From CAZOWL01 sp964583605 (GTDB lineage Bacteria > Pseudomonadota > Gammaproteobacteria > Chromatiales > Chromatiaceae): a stretch of 52,618 bases of DNA. Of this stretch, positions 1 to 8,275 are shown one piece after another. Where the stretch lies: NCBI GenBank assembly GCA_964583605.1, contig CAZOWL010000020.1, forward strand, positions 1 to 52,618, written 5' to 3'. The notes under the pieces were generated by a model. The model was given only the letters and a program-made list of their open reading frames with translations, was not told the origin of the DNA and did not search any database. Each line of letters begins with the position of its first letter. Within the stretch, counting starts at the first letter, position 1. The translations under genes and the position numbers were made by a program.

Positions 1-95
1 TGGAGCTGGAGCTTGGCGCACTGGTGAACGACGGTAGGGTATGAATGAGGACCGCGCGAAAAGGGGCCACAATTCATTCACAACAGCAGCTCGCC

Positions 96-332
96 CTACC
101 CCTCGTGCTCCGCTGATGGCTGTTCGTCCTGCTTCCTCAGCCTGCCGCGCTTGCGCAATCGGCGGCGCCGGCCGCTCATCGCTTCAATCTCCCGATAGAA
201 GCGATCATTGGTGATAGGCTTGTCTTGCTCGTGTGCCAGCCGCAGATCGCCGGGGGGAGCGAGGGTTGGGTCTTGTCTATTGCGTCGGCGCGAAGGCCAG
301 GAATGGCGCGGACCAATCCTGTCGATGCGCAA
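96..332 (-). pseudogene. C-terminal remnant of a REP-associated tyrosine transposase (RayT)
   Basis: The minus-strand frame reads ...ITNDRFYREIEAMSGRRRR followed by a basic tail. This resembles the extreme C-terminus of RayT/IS200-like transposases, where a 'DRF..EIE..LGRR' segment is followed by an Arg/Lys-rich end. The catalytic HUH and Tyr parts are absent, so at most this is a relic. It runs antisense to the larger RayT pseudogene at 1006-1536. The similarity is judged by eye over about 40 residues and is only suggestive. Confidence 0.35.
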
Positions 333-356
333 GGGATTGGGGAGGAGGTGACCCGA

Positions 357-626
357 TCAGCGTTTTAGGTCTCGATAGAAATTCTCGTGCGTGCCGACCA
401 GCAGCAGCCAACGGGTCTGCGGGTCGTATTCGTACGCGAGCAGAAAGCGTCTGCCGACGCATTGGAACTTGTAAACAAACACGCCGGAAAGGTCTCCCTT
501 CTTTGCCTCGCCGAGCGTGGGATCTTCGACAATCGTGTTCACGGCCTCGTCGACATCGGCTTTTTGATTTGGATCTAGACGCTTGTATGCGCGGCGGAAA
601 CTGCTCGACTGCAAGACCTCAATCAT
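357..626 (-). CDS. RelE/ParE-family toxin of a type II toxin-antitoxin pair
   Basis: An 89-residue protein starting MIEVLQSSSFRRAYKRL. It has the RelE/ParE fold pattern: an N-terminal 'F..AYK.L' helix, a basic middle (GEAKKGDLSG), then 'VFVYKF...RRFLLAYEYD' and a C-terminal 'VGTHENFYRDLKR', where the His/Tyr/Arg positions typical of RelE-type ribonucleases lie. The ATG (624-626) overlaps the end of the upstream antitoxin gene by 8 bases, the usual coupled arrangement. A longer in-frame start at 686 would lie inside the antitoxin and is unlikely. The probable role is inhibition of translation by mRNA cleavage, neutralised by the neighbour; this is inferred from the family. Confidence 0.85.
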   Translation of the reverse strand: MIEVLQSSSFRRAYKRLDPNQKADVDEAVNTIVEDPTLGEAKKGDLSGVFVYKFQCVGRRFLLAYEYDPQTRWLLLVGTHENFYRDLKR

Positions 627-858
627 CGCCGTCAGACCTGCGCCCTTCCGGAAAGAAGGGCGTGGCCTGTTCGCGTCCCTCGGCACGGGCTATCAGGAGG
701 TCACGGACGAAGTCAACGGGTAAGTCCGGGTTATCCAGGGCTGCCTTGCCAATTCTCGCCCAGAACTCGATCTGACCCGCAATGGTTCGCGACTCGGCCT
801 TGGCGTGGCGCTTGGCGTCCTCGTACAGGAATTCGTCGATCCGCACCGGCATGCTCAT
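619..858 (-). CDS. ParD-like antitoxin
   Basis: A 79-residue protein, MSMPVRIDEFLYEDAKRHAK..., followed by 'SRTIAGQIEFWARIGKAALDNPDLP'. This pattern is typical of the ParD-like antitoxin family (ribbon-helix-helix N-terminus, then 'RT.AGQIEFWA.IG'). The charged C-terminus would bind the toxin encoded immediately downstream. A GGAG sits about 9 bases before the ATG. A short CTAC-TTTT-GTAG palindrome about 23 bases upstream is a candidate site for autoregulation. The gene lies in a transposase-remnant region, consistent with an acquired module. Confidence 0.82.
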   Translation of the reverse strand: MSMPVRIDEFLYEDAKRHAKAESRTIAGQIEFWARIGKAALDNPDLPVDFVRDLLIARAEGREQATPFFPEGRRSDGDD

Positions 859-880
859 GCTGTTTGGCTCCGAAAGCTTG

Positions 881-892
881 CTACTTTTGTAG
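881..892. promoter_or_regulatory. Candidate operator of the ParD-like/RelE module
   Basis: The palindrome CTACTTTTGTAG lies 23 bases upstream of the antitoxin start, where the promoter of this minus-strand pair must be. Ribbon-helix-helix antitoxins bind such short inverted repeats. The position and symmetry are visible; binding is inferred. Confidence 0.35.
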
Positions 893-1005
893 TCTAGGGG
901 ATGCAGTGAGGCGCCACAAGCGTGACCACGAGCTTAGCCTGGGGGAGCAGCGAGGCACGGGGTCTCGTACTGTCGCGGGGCAACAACCTGGCTAGATTCG
1001 GGAGC

Positions 1006-1536
1006 ACGGCGCGACCCCTACGCATCGAGTTTGCCGGCCCTTTGTACCACCTCACCTCCCGTGGTGACCGGCGCGAGGCGAGCTGTGAGGACGATGAGGA
1101 TCGGCAGCGCTTCCTGGCGGCGCTTGGGGAGGTGGCAGAGCGGTACAACTGGATCTGCCACGCGTACTGCCTGATGACGAATCACTACCCTCTCCTGGCC
1201 GAGACGGTGGCGGGGAACCCTCCGCAAGGGATGCGGCATTGAAATGGCGTCTACACCCAGGCATCGAACCGGCGCCACGGGCGCAACGGGCATGTGTTCC
1301 AGGGGCGGTTCAAGGGCATTCTGGTCGATCGCGATACCTATCTGTGCGAGCTGACGCGTCATGTCGTCCTCAACCCGGTGCGCGCTGGGATGCTTGAGGC
1401 GCCAGGGCAGTGGCCTTGGGCAAGCTATGGGGCGTTGATGCGGAGCGCGCCAGCGCCGAGGTGGTTGGCCGCGGACGCACTACTGAGTCAGTTCGGCGCT
1501 TCGCGTGCAATGGGAGACCTGGCCCAGGAACCCTAA
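1006..1536 (+). pseudogene. Broken REP-associated tyrosine transposase (RayT)
   Basis: The frame reads ARPLRIEFAGPLYHLTSRGDRREA, then ...YCLMTNHYPLL, a stop (TGA 1240-1242), then NGVYTQASNRRHGRNGHVFQGRFKGILVDRD...YLCELTRHVVLNPVRAGML. These are the ordered motifs of RayT proteins (N-terminal 'ARPLRIE', an HUH-type 'MTNH', 'FQGRFK', 'YI..NPVRAG'). Three lesions are visible: the expected ATG is ACG at 1006-1008, a nonsense codon splits the gene where relatives read 'RQLNG', and the C-terminus is replaced after 'LLSQFGASRA'. RayTs mobilise REP/BIME repeats, so this gene may once have driven repeats in this genome. It is now non-functional. Confidence 0.87.
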
Positions 1537-1677
1537 GATCAACGAGCAGCGCCGGCGGCCGGAGCCGACGAGGTCGCCGGCCGGCAAGGACATCCCGCAC
1601 GGCTTGCGGCACATCACCGCCCCGCAGCATTAATAGGACCGGAGCGCGGCCATACTGACAATGCGGAGGGTGTGACG

Positions 1678-2232
1678 TTACTTGTTATTGAGTCGCTTTG
1701 CACCTATCCGAAAATGGAATACAAGGCCACCCAGGATCAGGACGAGCGACGATGGAGTCGGCACTGGTGATAATGCCGAGTAGTTTCCGATATACAGGTT
1801 ACCGGTGGCCTCAAACACACCACCAGAGACCGGGCGCTCACCAAATATTACCCAATTGCCGGTTCCGTTGAAAATCAGTGGCTCGCTATCGAGAACGTAT
1901 GTCAAGTAAGAATCCGGATACTCAGGGGTATCGCTATATTGATAGATCGTAATCGTCTCAGCAACGAGCGACGTGCCTACAGATATTGAGAGTTCTTCGC
2001 TTGCAGAGAACACCGAGTAATCGAGATATAGATGGCCAACAAGGTCGACGGGGTTCTGCAAAATTATGGCGCCACTACCTCTACCTAGAGGCTCATCCCG
2101 CCCTGCCGGTGGCTCTCTTGTAAGACCTCCGATATCTTCCAGGTCGCAAGATCCCGCACACAAGGTAACCCCGTAACAAGACGCCCCTATTGAAACCATC
2201 AAGAGAAAAAGAAGAGTTCTTACGACTAACAT
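1678..2232 (-). CDS. Secreted protein with a PEP-CTERM-like sorting tail
   Basis: A 184-residue protein starting MLVVRTLLFLLMVSIGASCYG, a signal peptide, preceded by GAGGA 7 bases before the ATG. A longer frame upstream runs into a repeat element and is discounted. The body shows no recognised domain. The C-terminus reads PVPTPSSLVLILGGLVF followed by basic residues (RIGAKR). This is the tripartite layout of PEP-CTERM proteins, with Thr in place of the usual Glu (PTP for PEP), then a hydrophobic helix and a basic end. Exosortases cleave and anchor or release such proteins. The gene is visibly less GC-rich than its neighbours, hinting at recent acquisition. Function unknown. Confidence 0.7.
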   Translation of the reverse strand: MLVVRTLLFLLMVSIGASCYGVTLCAGSCDLEDIGGLTREPPAGRDEPLGRGSGAIILQNPVDLVGHLYLDYSVFSASEELSISVGTSLVAETITIYQYSDTPEYPDSYLTYVLDSEPLIFNGTGNWVIFGERPVSGGVFEATGNLYIGNYSALSPVPTPSSLVLILGGLVFHFRIGAKRLNNK

Positions 2233-2251
2233 GAATATTTCCTCAGCCCAC

Positions 2252-2332
2252 GTAGGTTGGGGTGAGGTACGAACCCCAACATCGGCCGAACGCGTGGTGC
2301 CGCGTTGGGGTTCCTTCGTCACCCCAACCTAC
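2252..2332. repeat. GTAG...CTAC inverted-repeat (REP/BIME-like) element
   Basis: Left arm 2252-2280 begins GTAGGTTGGGGTGA and ends GAACCCCAAC. Right arm 2304-2332 is its reverse complement apart from a few central bases, ending TCACCCCAACCTAC. The spacer is 23 bases. GTAG at the foot of a hairpin is the hallmark tetranucleotide of REP elements moved by RayT transposases, and two inverted units form a BIME. The element sits between two exported-protein genes. The core GTTGGGGTGAGG also occurs in the separate 120-bp repeat family elsewhere in this window. Confidence 0.75.
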
Positions 2333-2475
2333 CGTCCTGTTCTGGCAGCCTCGCTCCCAAGGCGTTGGATCTTCCGTCCCCGTCGGCCACTTGGAACTGC
2401 GCGGGCGCCCGACACGCAAGCTGCGGTTCGGTGCGATGACCAGCGGACGTCCCTGTCCGGGATCTGGATCGGCGC

Positions 2476-3171
2476 TTATGCGCGACGCTGCTTGCGGCGT
2501 GCCATCGCCAGGCCGCCCGCCAGCGCAGAGCCGAACAGCCAAATGGCGCCTGGAAGCGGAACGGCGCTGACGGTGCCTTCGATACGGAGCGAGCGCGGGT
2601 CAGAACCGTTGAAATCGACGGTCTCCAGGTCGAAGGTCCCGCTGGTGCCCTCCGAGTTGAAGGCGGCGAGGGTGAAGACCAGGGAATCACCCGGGCCCAG
2701 GAGGCCTATGCCGGTGAGGTCGACGCCGGTGAAATCGACGCCGGCATCGCTGTCGCCGTAATCATGAGTCAAAAGGCTGACGGCGCTGCCGCCATTGACG
2801 CTGGCCTGGATCTCGAAGTCATCCGGGCCGGTTCCGGAGCGATCGAGGCGGATGTCCATGCTGGTCAGGTCGATGGAGACGTTGTCGGTGACGTCGAAGC
2901 CCCAGGTCCAGTAATCGTTCGCCCCGACGGCGGCATCGAACGAGGTGCTGGCGGTATCCCAGCCTTTCCAGTTCCAGGTGCTGCCGTTGTTCGCAGTTAG
3001 CCCCGAGCCGGCGGTCATGAGGTCAGCCGTGATGCTAGAGTCAGCGATCGAGGGGGTGAGGGTGGCGTTCGAGGTACTGGCGGCGGTCTGATATTCCAGA
3101 ACGGTTACGGCGTTCGCTGCTGGCACGGCGAAGAGTGCGGCACAGGCGGCGGCAAGGTATGACTTCTTCAT
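2476..3171 (-). CDS. Exported protein with a VPLPA-CTERM-type tail
   Basis: A 231-residue protein. MKKSYLAAACAALFAVPAANA is a textbook signal peptide, and a GGGAGAG lies just upstream of the ATG, so the longer in-frame start is rejected. The mature part is Thr/Ser/Asp-rich and probably all beta (repeated 'TGVDLTGIGLL', 'IDLTSMDIRL'). The C-terminus SAVPLPGAIWLFGSALAGGL plus ARRKQRRA matches the VPLPA-CTERM variant of the exosortase sorting signal (VPLPAxxWLxGSxLxGL). Predicted to be processed by an exosortase and displayed or released at the cell surface. The exosortase gene at 8276 may belong to another specificity class, so its partner could be elsewhere in the genome. Confidence 0.85.
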   Translation of the reverse strand: MKKSYLAAACAALFAVPAANAVTVLEYQTAASTSNATLTPSIADSSITADLMTAGSGLTANNGSTWNWKGWDTASTSFDAAVGANDYWTWGFDVTDNVSIDLTSMDIRLDRSGTGPDDFEIQASVNGGSAVSLLTHDYGDSDAGVDFTGVDLTGIGLLGPGDSLVFTLAAFNSEGTSGTFDLETVDFNGSDPRSLRIEGTVSAVPLPGAIWLFGSALAGGLAMARRKQRRA

Positions 3172-3494
3172 TTTGCTCTCCCAAGTGTGTCTTCTGTATT
3201 GAAGGCGCAGAACTTGCGGAGATCCCTTAGGCAAGCGATGCGCGACGAACGGCGCGGTCCGGCTGCGCGTGGATGGCGTGACTTGGCACCGTCTCTTTCC
3301 GCAAGGCTCCTTGGTACCGAAGTAAGTGTCCCGCAAATTCGTTACACGATGATGGTGTCTCGGTGAATTCTCATTCCCCGCGCGTTCTGGGTTCGGTTAT
3401 TCGCTGCGGGACTTGTTCGTCGTCAAGTCCCGCGAGGTCTTGAACGCGCTTTCCGGACTCTTTGAGGCGCCCCTCGGTGGCCGCCTCGAAAACG
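3172..3494. other. Intergenic region with a perfect hairpin
   Basis: This stretch lies between two minus-strand genes for exported proteins. At 3406-3433, GCGGGACTTG and CAAGTCCCGC form a perfect 10-bp stem around an 8-base loop. No T-run follows on the minus strand, so it is not a canonical intrinsic terminator; it may stabilise the 3' end of the phosphatase mRNA. A second, shorter GAGGCG/CGCCTC pairing lies near 3465-3490. The upstream half presumably holds the promoter of the VPLPA-type gene, but I see no clear consensus. Confidence 0.5.
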
Positions 3495-6400
3495 TCATAC
3501 ACGGTGCCTCAGCGCACCGCCCTTAAGACGAGCGATGCCCGCAAGCGCCATGGCCAGCAGCCACAGGGCCCAGGCCGGGAGGAAGGGTATATCGCCATCC
3601 TCTGGGTCGCCGGGAGGCGCTGGTGCGACCGCTGCGGACGCATCCGCGTAGGTCGGCGCCGATTCGACATTGCCGTCGTCGTCGGTCGCGACGGAGTAGA
3701 ACTGGTAGTTGCCGGCGGCGGAGGGGACGAAGTCGACCGAAAAGCCGTCGCTGCCGTCGCTATCGGTACCGATCAGGACGGCTGGTCCGCCGTCGAGCTG
3801 GTAGTAGAAGCTGACGGTCGAGACCGTGCCGACGAGCTGCTGGCTGGAGCCGCCGGTTGAGTCGCGCAGGATGACCTGGAAGCGGTCATCGCTCTCGTAG
3901 GTCGTGTCGTTGATCCAGTAATCGAGCCGCAGGGCTCGGTTGCCGGTGGCGGCGCTGAGGTCCACCGGATCGAAGACCAGGCTCAGCCGGCCGTCGCCGT
4001 CGTTGAACTCGAAGTTGTGCTCGGAGCCCTCACTCACGGGCGTCCCGTCGGCGGCGATATTGGGCGCGTTCGTGCCGCTATAGTGGTTCACCCCGATGAA
4101 GTCTGCGCTGTCACCCCCCGGGCCGCTGGCGTACACCGGGCCTTCGTTGCCGCGGGTATCCGTCCACAACGTCGAGAAATCGTCGAGCCCGCTGCCCGCG
4201 ACGCTGGAGCTGCTGGCGTTCGTCAAGGCCTGCTCTGCCGATCCGGCCGGGAAGGTGTCGGAATTTTGGGTGGAACCGCTGCTGAGACCGTTGAAGTCCT
4301 GTGTGGATACGGCTATCTGGCCGTCGAAAAACCCGATGTTGTCGACATAGATGTTCTCGGCCGACGCATTGGTGTCCACCTGGACCTCGAGCACCAGATC
4401 GGTCAGGTCGAGCCCCGTCAGGCCGTCGACATCGACCAGGAGGTGCTTCCAGTTCGCGGTGCCGTTGTCAGGCGAGGCGTAGGCCTCGAGTTCTGCCTCG
4501 CCATAGTCCAGCACCGCGTTGGCGTCCAACAGGAGGACACCGTTGAGGTCGGCCGCCGAGGCGGTGAGCGAGAGGGTGCTGCCGACCTCGAAGGTCCCGG
4601 ATATGTAGGCGAAGGAGTCCGGCGGATAGCAGGCCGCCGGATCCGTCGACACCAGGCTGGATTCGCGCAGGCGGAACCGGCGCACGTCGGCGGGACTCGA
4701 GGAGTCCGCCCGCTCGGTCTGCACGCCGACCAGCATCAGGCAGTCGCCGTTCCCGCCGGCGAGATAGGTCGAGCTGCTGAAGTAGCCGCCCTCGCGGAAG
4801 ACGGTGATCTCCTTGCCCGCGGCGTCCCGGACGCTATTGTCGCCGGTCCGCTCCGCGTAGAACTGGACCAGGTGGTTCTCGTGCTCGGCGTTCCAGAAGT
4901 CGTCGATCTTCGCGTGATACTCCGGCAGCGCCAGGGCCGGATTGTTGCCCTGCAGATCGAGCTCGGTCTCCGCCGCCAGGATGCCCTCCTGATCGACGAA
5001 CTGCGGATTGCCCTCGAAGAACCCGAGCTCCCCGTTGATGACGAGCGTGTCGCCGACCTGCAGGTAGCCGTCGGGGAAACCGAGGTGGCTGCGATAGAGC
5101 ATCGTCTCGCGGAACCGGTGCGCCGGGTTGATGCTGCCGTCGGAGTTGACCAGGGCATCGAGGCCGTACTCATCGCCGGGCTGATTGCGCCGCGCGGTGG
5201 TCTCGGGCGAGGCCTCGAGCAGGCGGACGAAGACGGCCTCGAAGTAGGGCTGGGTCTCGGCGTCCGCGGTCATGGTCACGACCGCCGTGAACTCGCCGGC
5301 GATCTCGGTGTTCAGCAGGTAGCGGGGCGTCTTGACGGTCAGCGGATCGTGGGCGTCGAACTGGGCCGTGTACTCGACCAGGCTGTTGCGGATCTCGAGG
5401 GGATCGGCCGACGGCGTGGCGCTGATCGTGCCGTCCGAGCTCAGGTACTCGGGGGTGTCATCAATCTCCGTGAACGCGTCGTCCGTGCCCGAGGTCTCGT
5501 TGATCCAGTCATCGTGCTCGTACATGTACTCGCTGATGATGACGTTCCATTCGGTCGTCTCGTCATCCGGATCCAAGAACGTGTCGTAGGTCCCGTCCTG
5601 ATTGGTGTCGACCTCGACGGTCGTGACCTGCCCATCGGTCGCGCTGACCCGCCAGTCCTCCGAGATCGAGCTGCCGACGAAGTGGCCCTGCAGGTAATCG
5701 ACGATCTCCTTGCTGGTCATCTGTACCCGGACCATGCCGTCGTCATCCCAGGGATAGGCCTCGTAGATCTCCACGAAGGTGATCTCGCCGGCGGCGATGT
5801 CGCGGCGAATGCCGCCGCCCGACTGGATCGCCAGGTCGGCTTCCCCGGGTCCCAGGAGGTCGCGCACCTTCCAGACCATGCCGTCGGTGATCCATTCACC
5901 GGCGGTGTTATCGCCGCTCCAAGGGAACTCGCTCAGTGTGTTCCACTTGTCCTTGTCCAGCTTGAGGTCCACCGCCGAGTGCCCGACGACGAGGTCGAGC
6001 GGGCAGTTGTCACCCGTTGAGAATGATGGGAGGTGCGCCTGCACCTGGGCCTCGGTCAGGATCCCGCTCTCTACGAGGATGCAGGGGTCGTGCTCCGCAT
6101 CGCCCGGCGCGAGGTCGTTGTATTCGGTCTCCAGCGCGGCGAGCTTGGTGTTCATCGCGTCGAAGACTGCCTTGACCGGCCCGCTCCCAGGGATGACGGT
6201 GTCGGCGATTGCAATCGGATGTTTCACCGCGTCCAGGTAGCGGCCTTGCGGCGTGATCCTGAGCTCGCCGACGTACTGCCCGTAGGACGCCGCCTCGACG
6301 TTGGTGGTCTGGTAGTTGAGGTTGTTCGGCTGCCAGCCGGTCGCCGCCCAGGTATGCCAGTGCCCGGAGACGACGACGTCCGGCGGCGCCACGTCGCCAG

Positions 6401-7805
6401 TGTCACCCAGCAGGGCCTGGTCGGTCGCATTGAGGCGGCGGTGACCGATGTGCGAGAGCAGCACCACGACGTCCGCGGCCTCGACCGTGCGCAGATGATC
6501 GACCCAGGGCTTGAGGTCGACCGTGTTGGGATTCGAGTCGGACCAGATGGTCTCCTTGACGTCGATCAGCGGCTCGGTCTCAGCGGTCAGGATGGCCGAA
6601 TCGTCGGTGAGATAGCCGAGCACCGCCGCGCGTATGCCACCCGGCAGCGTGATGACGACGTAGGGGCGGAAGGGGTTGGCGCTCGGCCAGGCGGCCGGGG
6701 CGGGAACGCCTGCGCCCTCGTTCAGCAGGTTCACGGCCAGGTAGGGGACGTCGTCCGGATCCGCGGCGGGGGCCGCCGGCGTGTTCACGAGACCGTCGCC
6801 ATCCGGGTCCTTCATGTTGTCGAGCATCGCGGCTTCGCGCACATCGTGGTTCCCGACGACGACGGCGTCGACACCGCGCCCGCCCAGACCCTTCAGGTGC
6901 TGGTCGAGTAGCTGGAAGAACTCGACGGTCCCGCCGTTGCCGCGCAGGTCCCCGAGGGGATTCCCCTCCGAGATATCGCCCGCGTCCAGGACCAGGGCAT
7001 CGGGATGAAGCTGCTTGAGCTCCACGACCTTGGCGGCCAGGTAGGCCGCTCCGCCCGCCTCCTCGAGCTGCGGCGCCTCGCCGTCGGCATCGGGAAAGTC
7101 CAGCTCGTGCGTGGTCAGCCGAGAGTGGATGTCGTTGGTGTGGATGATGGTGATGTCGTCGGCTGAGGTCGGCCAGTCGCCGGTAAAATCGATCCGCAGC
7201 CGCGGGGCCAGGACCGTGCCGTACTCGCGCGTATCGACCCGGTAGCCGATTCCAGGACTGCTGTTGGCGATGGTCGGCCTCACTGCGAGACTGACCCGTT
7301 GGTCACCGGCCCACTGGTCGGCGACGAAGTCGGTGACGTCGATCTCGTACCAGAGGAACTCGCGTCGCTCTCCCAGGGTGCCCGTCGCGGCGGTATCGCC
7401 TAAGGCCGGGGTAGCATCCAGGATGCCGAGGCCTTGGGCGGTGTTCCAGGTCAGGTTGCTCTCCTCCCAGGTGTCGACGACGCCGACCACCTCGTACGGC
7501 AGGTCGCCCACCGAGGAGGCCTCGTAGACATAGAGGCGCAGCTTCGCCGAGTTGATCGCGGCCGCGGGGGGGATCTGCCCGGCGAGATCGAAGCGGAACC
7601 AAGCGTGCTCGTCTCCGAAACCGCCGCTGTCGCTCTGCAGGAAGGCCGTGGGTCCCCCGCCGTTCGGGGAATCGGGCCTCGTGTCCGAAACGGTCGCGTC
7701 TGCTTCGGCCGCGATGTCCTTAAACTTGGCCGCCGCGTCACCGGCCGCGCCCAGGAGCAGGACCGCCGTGAAGCCCGCGAGCGCGAGATGGCTGAGTGGT
7801 GTCAT
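3495..7805 (-). CDS. Giant surface 5'-nucleotidase/metallophosphatase with DNRLRE domain and IPTL-like sorting tail
   Basis: A 1,436-residue exported protein. After a signal peptide (MTPLSHLALAGFTAVLLLGA...), residues about 30-207 form a DNRLRE/CBM96-like module (ADATV...WFRFDL...INSAKLRLYVY). From about 216 comes a calcineurin-type metallophosphatase with TNDIHSR, LDAGD, GNHD (about 318) and GHWH (about 481) metal-binding motifs, then a 5'-nucleotidase C-terminal substrate domain (AIQSGGGIRRD, about 650-720). Then come about 700 residues of beta-rich, Asp/Gly-rich modules. The end, GDIPFLPAWALWLLAMALAG followed by basic residues, resembles the IPTLxxWG-CTERM signal. It probably hydrolyses nucleotides or other phosphoesters at the surface. 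The start is ATG 7805, because an upstream in-frame ATG lies inside a dispersed repeat. It is divergent from the exosortase at 8276. Standard UshA-type enzymes are about 550 residues, so this is unusually large. Confidence 0.88.
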   Translation of the reverse strand: MTPLSHLALAGFTAVLLLGAAGDAAAKFKDIAAEADATVSDTRPDSPNGGGPTAFLQSDSGGFGDEHAWFRFDLAGQIPPAAAINSAKLRLYVYEASSVGDLPYEVVGVVDTWEESNLTWNTAQGLGILDATPALGDTAATGTLGERREFLWYEIDVTDFVADQWAGDQRVSLAVRPTIANSSPGIGYRVDTREYGTVLAPRLRIDFTGDWPTSADDITIIHTNDIHSRLTTHELDFPDADGEAPQLEEAGGAAYLAAKVVELKQLHPDALVLDAGDISEGNPLGDLRGNGGTVEFFQLLDQHLKGLGGRGVDAVVVGNHDVREAAMLDNMKDPDGDGLVNTPAAPAADPDDVPYLAVNLLNEGAGVPAPAAWPSANPFRPYVVITLPGGIRAAVLGYLTDDSAILTAETEPLIDVKETIWSDSNPNTVDLKPWVDHLRTVEAADVVVLLSHIGHRRLNATDQALLGDTGDVAPPDVVVSGHWHTWAATGWQPNNLNYQTTNVEAASYGQYVGELRITPQGRYLDAVKHPIAIADTVIPGSGPVKAVFDAMNTKLAALETEYNDLAPGDAEHDPCILVESGILTEAQVQAHLPSFSTGDNCPLDLVVGHSAVDLKLDKDKWNTLSEFPWSGDNTAGEWITDGMVWKVRDLLGPGEADLAIQSGGGIRRDIAAGEITFVEIYEAYPWDDDGMVRVQMTSKEIVDYLQGHFVGSSISEDWRVSATDGQVTTVEVDTNQDGTYDTFLDPDDETTEWNVIISEYMYEHDDWINETSGTDDAFTEIDDTPEYLSSDGTISATPSADPLEIRNSLVEYTAQFDAHDPLTVKTPRYLLNTEIAGEFTAVVTMTADAETQPYFEAVFVRLLEASPETTARRNQPGDEYGLDALVNSDGSINPAHRFRETMLYRSHLGFPDGYLQVGDTLVINGELGFFEGNPQFVDQEGILAAETELDLQGNNPALALPEYHAKIDDFWNAEHENHLVQFYAERTGDNSVRDAAGKEITVFREGGYFSSSTYLAGGNGDCLMLVGVQTERADSSSPADVRRFRLRESSLVSTDPAACYPPDSFAYISGTFEVGSTLSLTASAADLNGVLLLDANAVLDYGEAELEAYASPDNGTANWKHLLVDVDGLTGLDLTDLVLEVQVDTNASAENIYVDNIGFFDGQIAVSTQDFNGLSSGSTQNSDTFPAGSAEQALTNASSSSVAGSGLDDFSTLWTDTRGNEGPVYASGPGGDSADFIGVNHYSGTNAPNIAADGTPVSEGSEHNFEFNDGDGRLSLVFDPVDLSAATGNRALRLDYWINDTTYESDDRFQVILRDSTGGSSQQLVGTVSTVSFYYQLDGGPAVLIGTDSDGSDGFSVDFVPSAAGNYQFYSVATDDDGNVESAPTYADASAAVAPAPPGDPEDGDIPFLPAWALWLLAMALAGIARLKGGALRHRV

Positions 7806-8275
7806 CGAGGATCGCCTTTGAAGGACGTTGACTAGGAGATTCGCGAAGCACATTGGCCCCCAGGCCCTCTTGGAAGAGGGTTTGGGGGAGGGAAGGATCA
7901 GGGGCGAGCGATACGCGCCAGGATCCCGGCGCCGAGCCCACGCTCAGTCGGCCCCCGCGATCCCGCTTCTATGAGTCGGCCCGCGAGTCCGGTGTGCTTC
8001 GGGACGGCGCCCGCACTGCCTGCGCGCATGCCCGAGGCAGTGCGTCGAGAAGGCATAGCTGGCGCCACTTTCCCACGCGGCGGTGACAGCGACTTGAACC
8101 CCTGGTTAAGCTTTCTTGAAAGCGCCTACATCTCGCCTACACCTGCCCCGCAACGCGCATCCAGGTGGTCGGGCGGAGCGTCGCGTCGCCCGCCACTGCG
8201 CCGTGGACACCGCCGCGGGTAATTGATACCGTGCCGCCCAAAGACAGGTATCGACCTTGACGTCTCGGTGTGGGG
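7806..8275. other. Divergent promoter region between phosphatase and exosortase genes
   Basis: A gene-free stretch of about 470 bases. It holds a degenerate copy of the 120-bp dispersed repeat (7838-7908) and must contain promoters for both divergent transcripts. An AT-richer segment near 8085-8120 (around TTGAACCCCTGGTTAAGC) is the likeliest promoter area for the exosortase pair. I cannot assign convincing -35/-10 boxes. Confidence 0.5.
7838..7908 (+). repeat. 120-bp dispersed repeat, degenerate copy A
   Basis: It starts ATTCGCGAAGCACATTGGCC, continues with GCCCTCTTGGAAGAGGG, GGGGGAGGGAAGGATCAGG and GGCGAG, then loses similarity. It matches the first two thirds of the family but lacks the second arm of the long GGGGCGAGGCGA hairpin. 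It overlaps an upstream in-frame ATG of the phosphatase gene, supporting the shorter start for that gene. Confidence 0.65.

Noticed and set aside
4017..6020. A 667-codon open frame on the plus strand, opposite the giant nucleotidase
   Set aside because: It is the antisense of a long GC-rich gene with clear domains on the minus strand; its Val/Gly/Arg/Asp-rich composition and lack of any motif mark it as a mirror frame.
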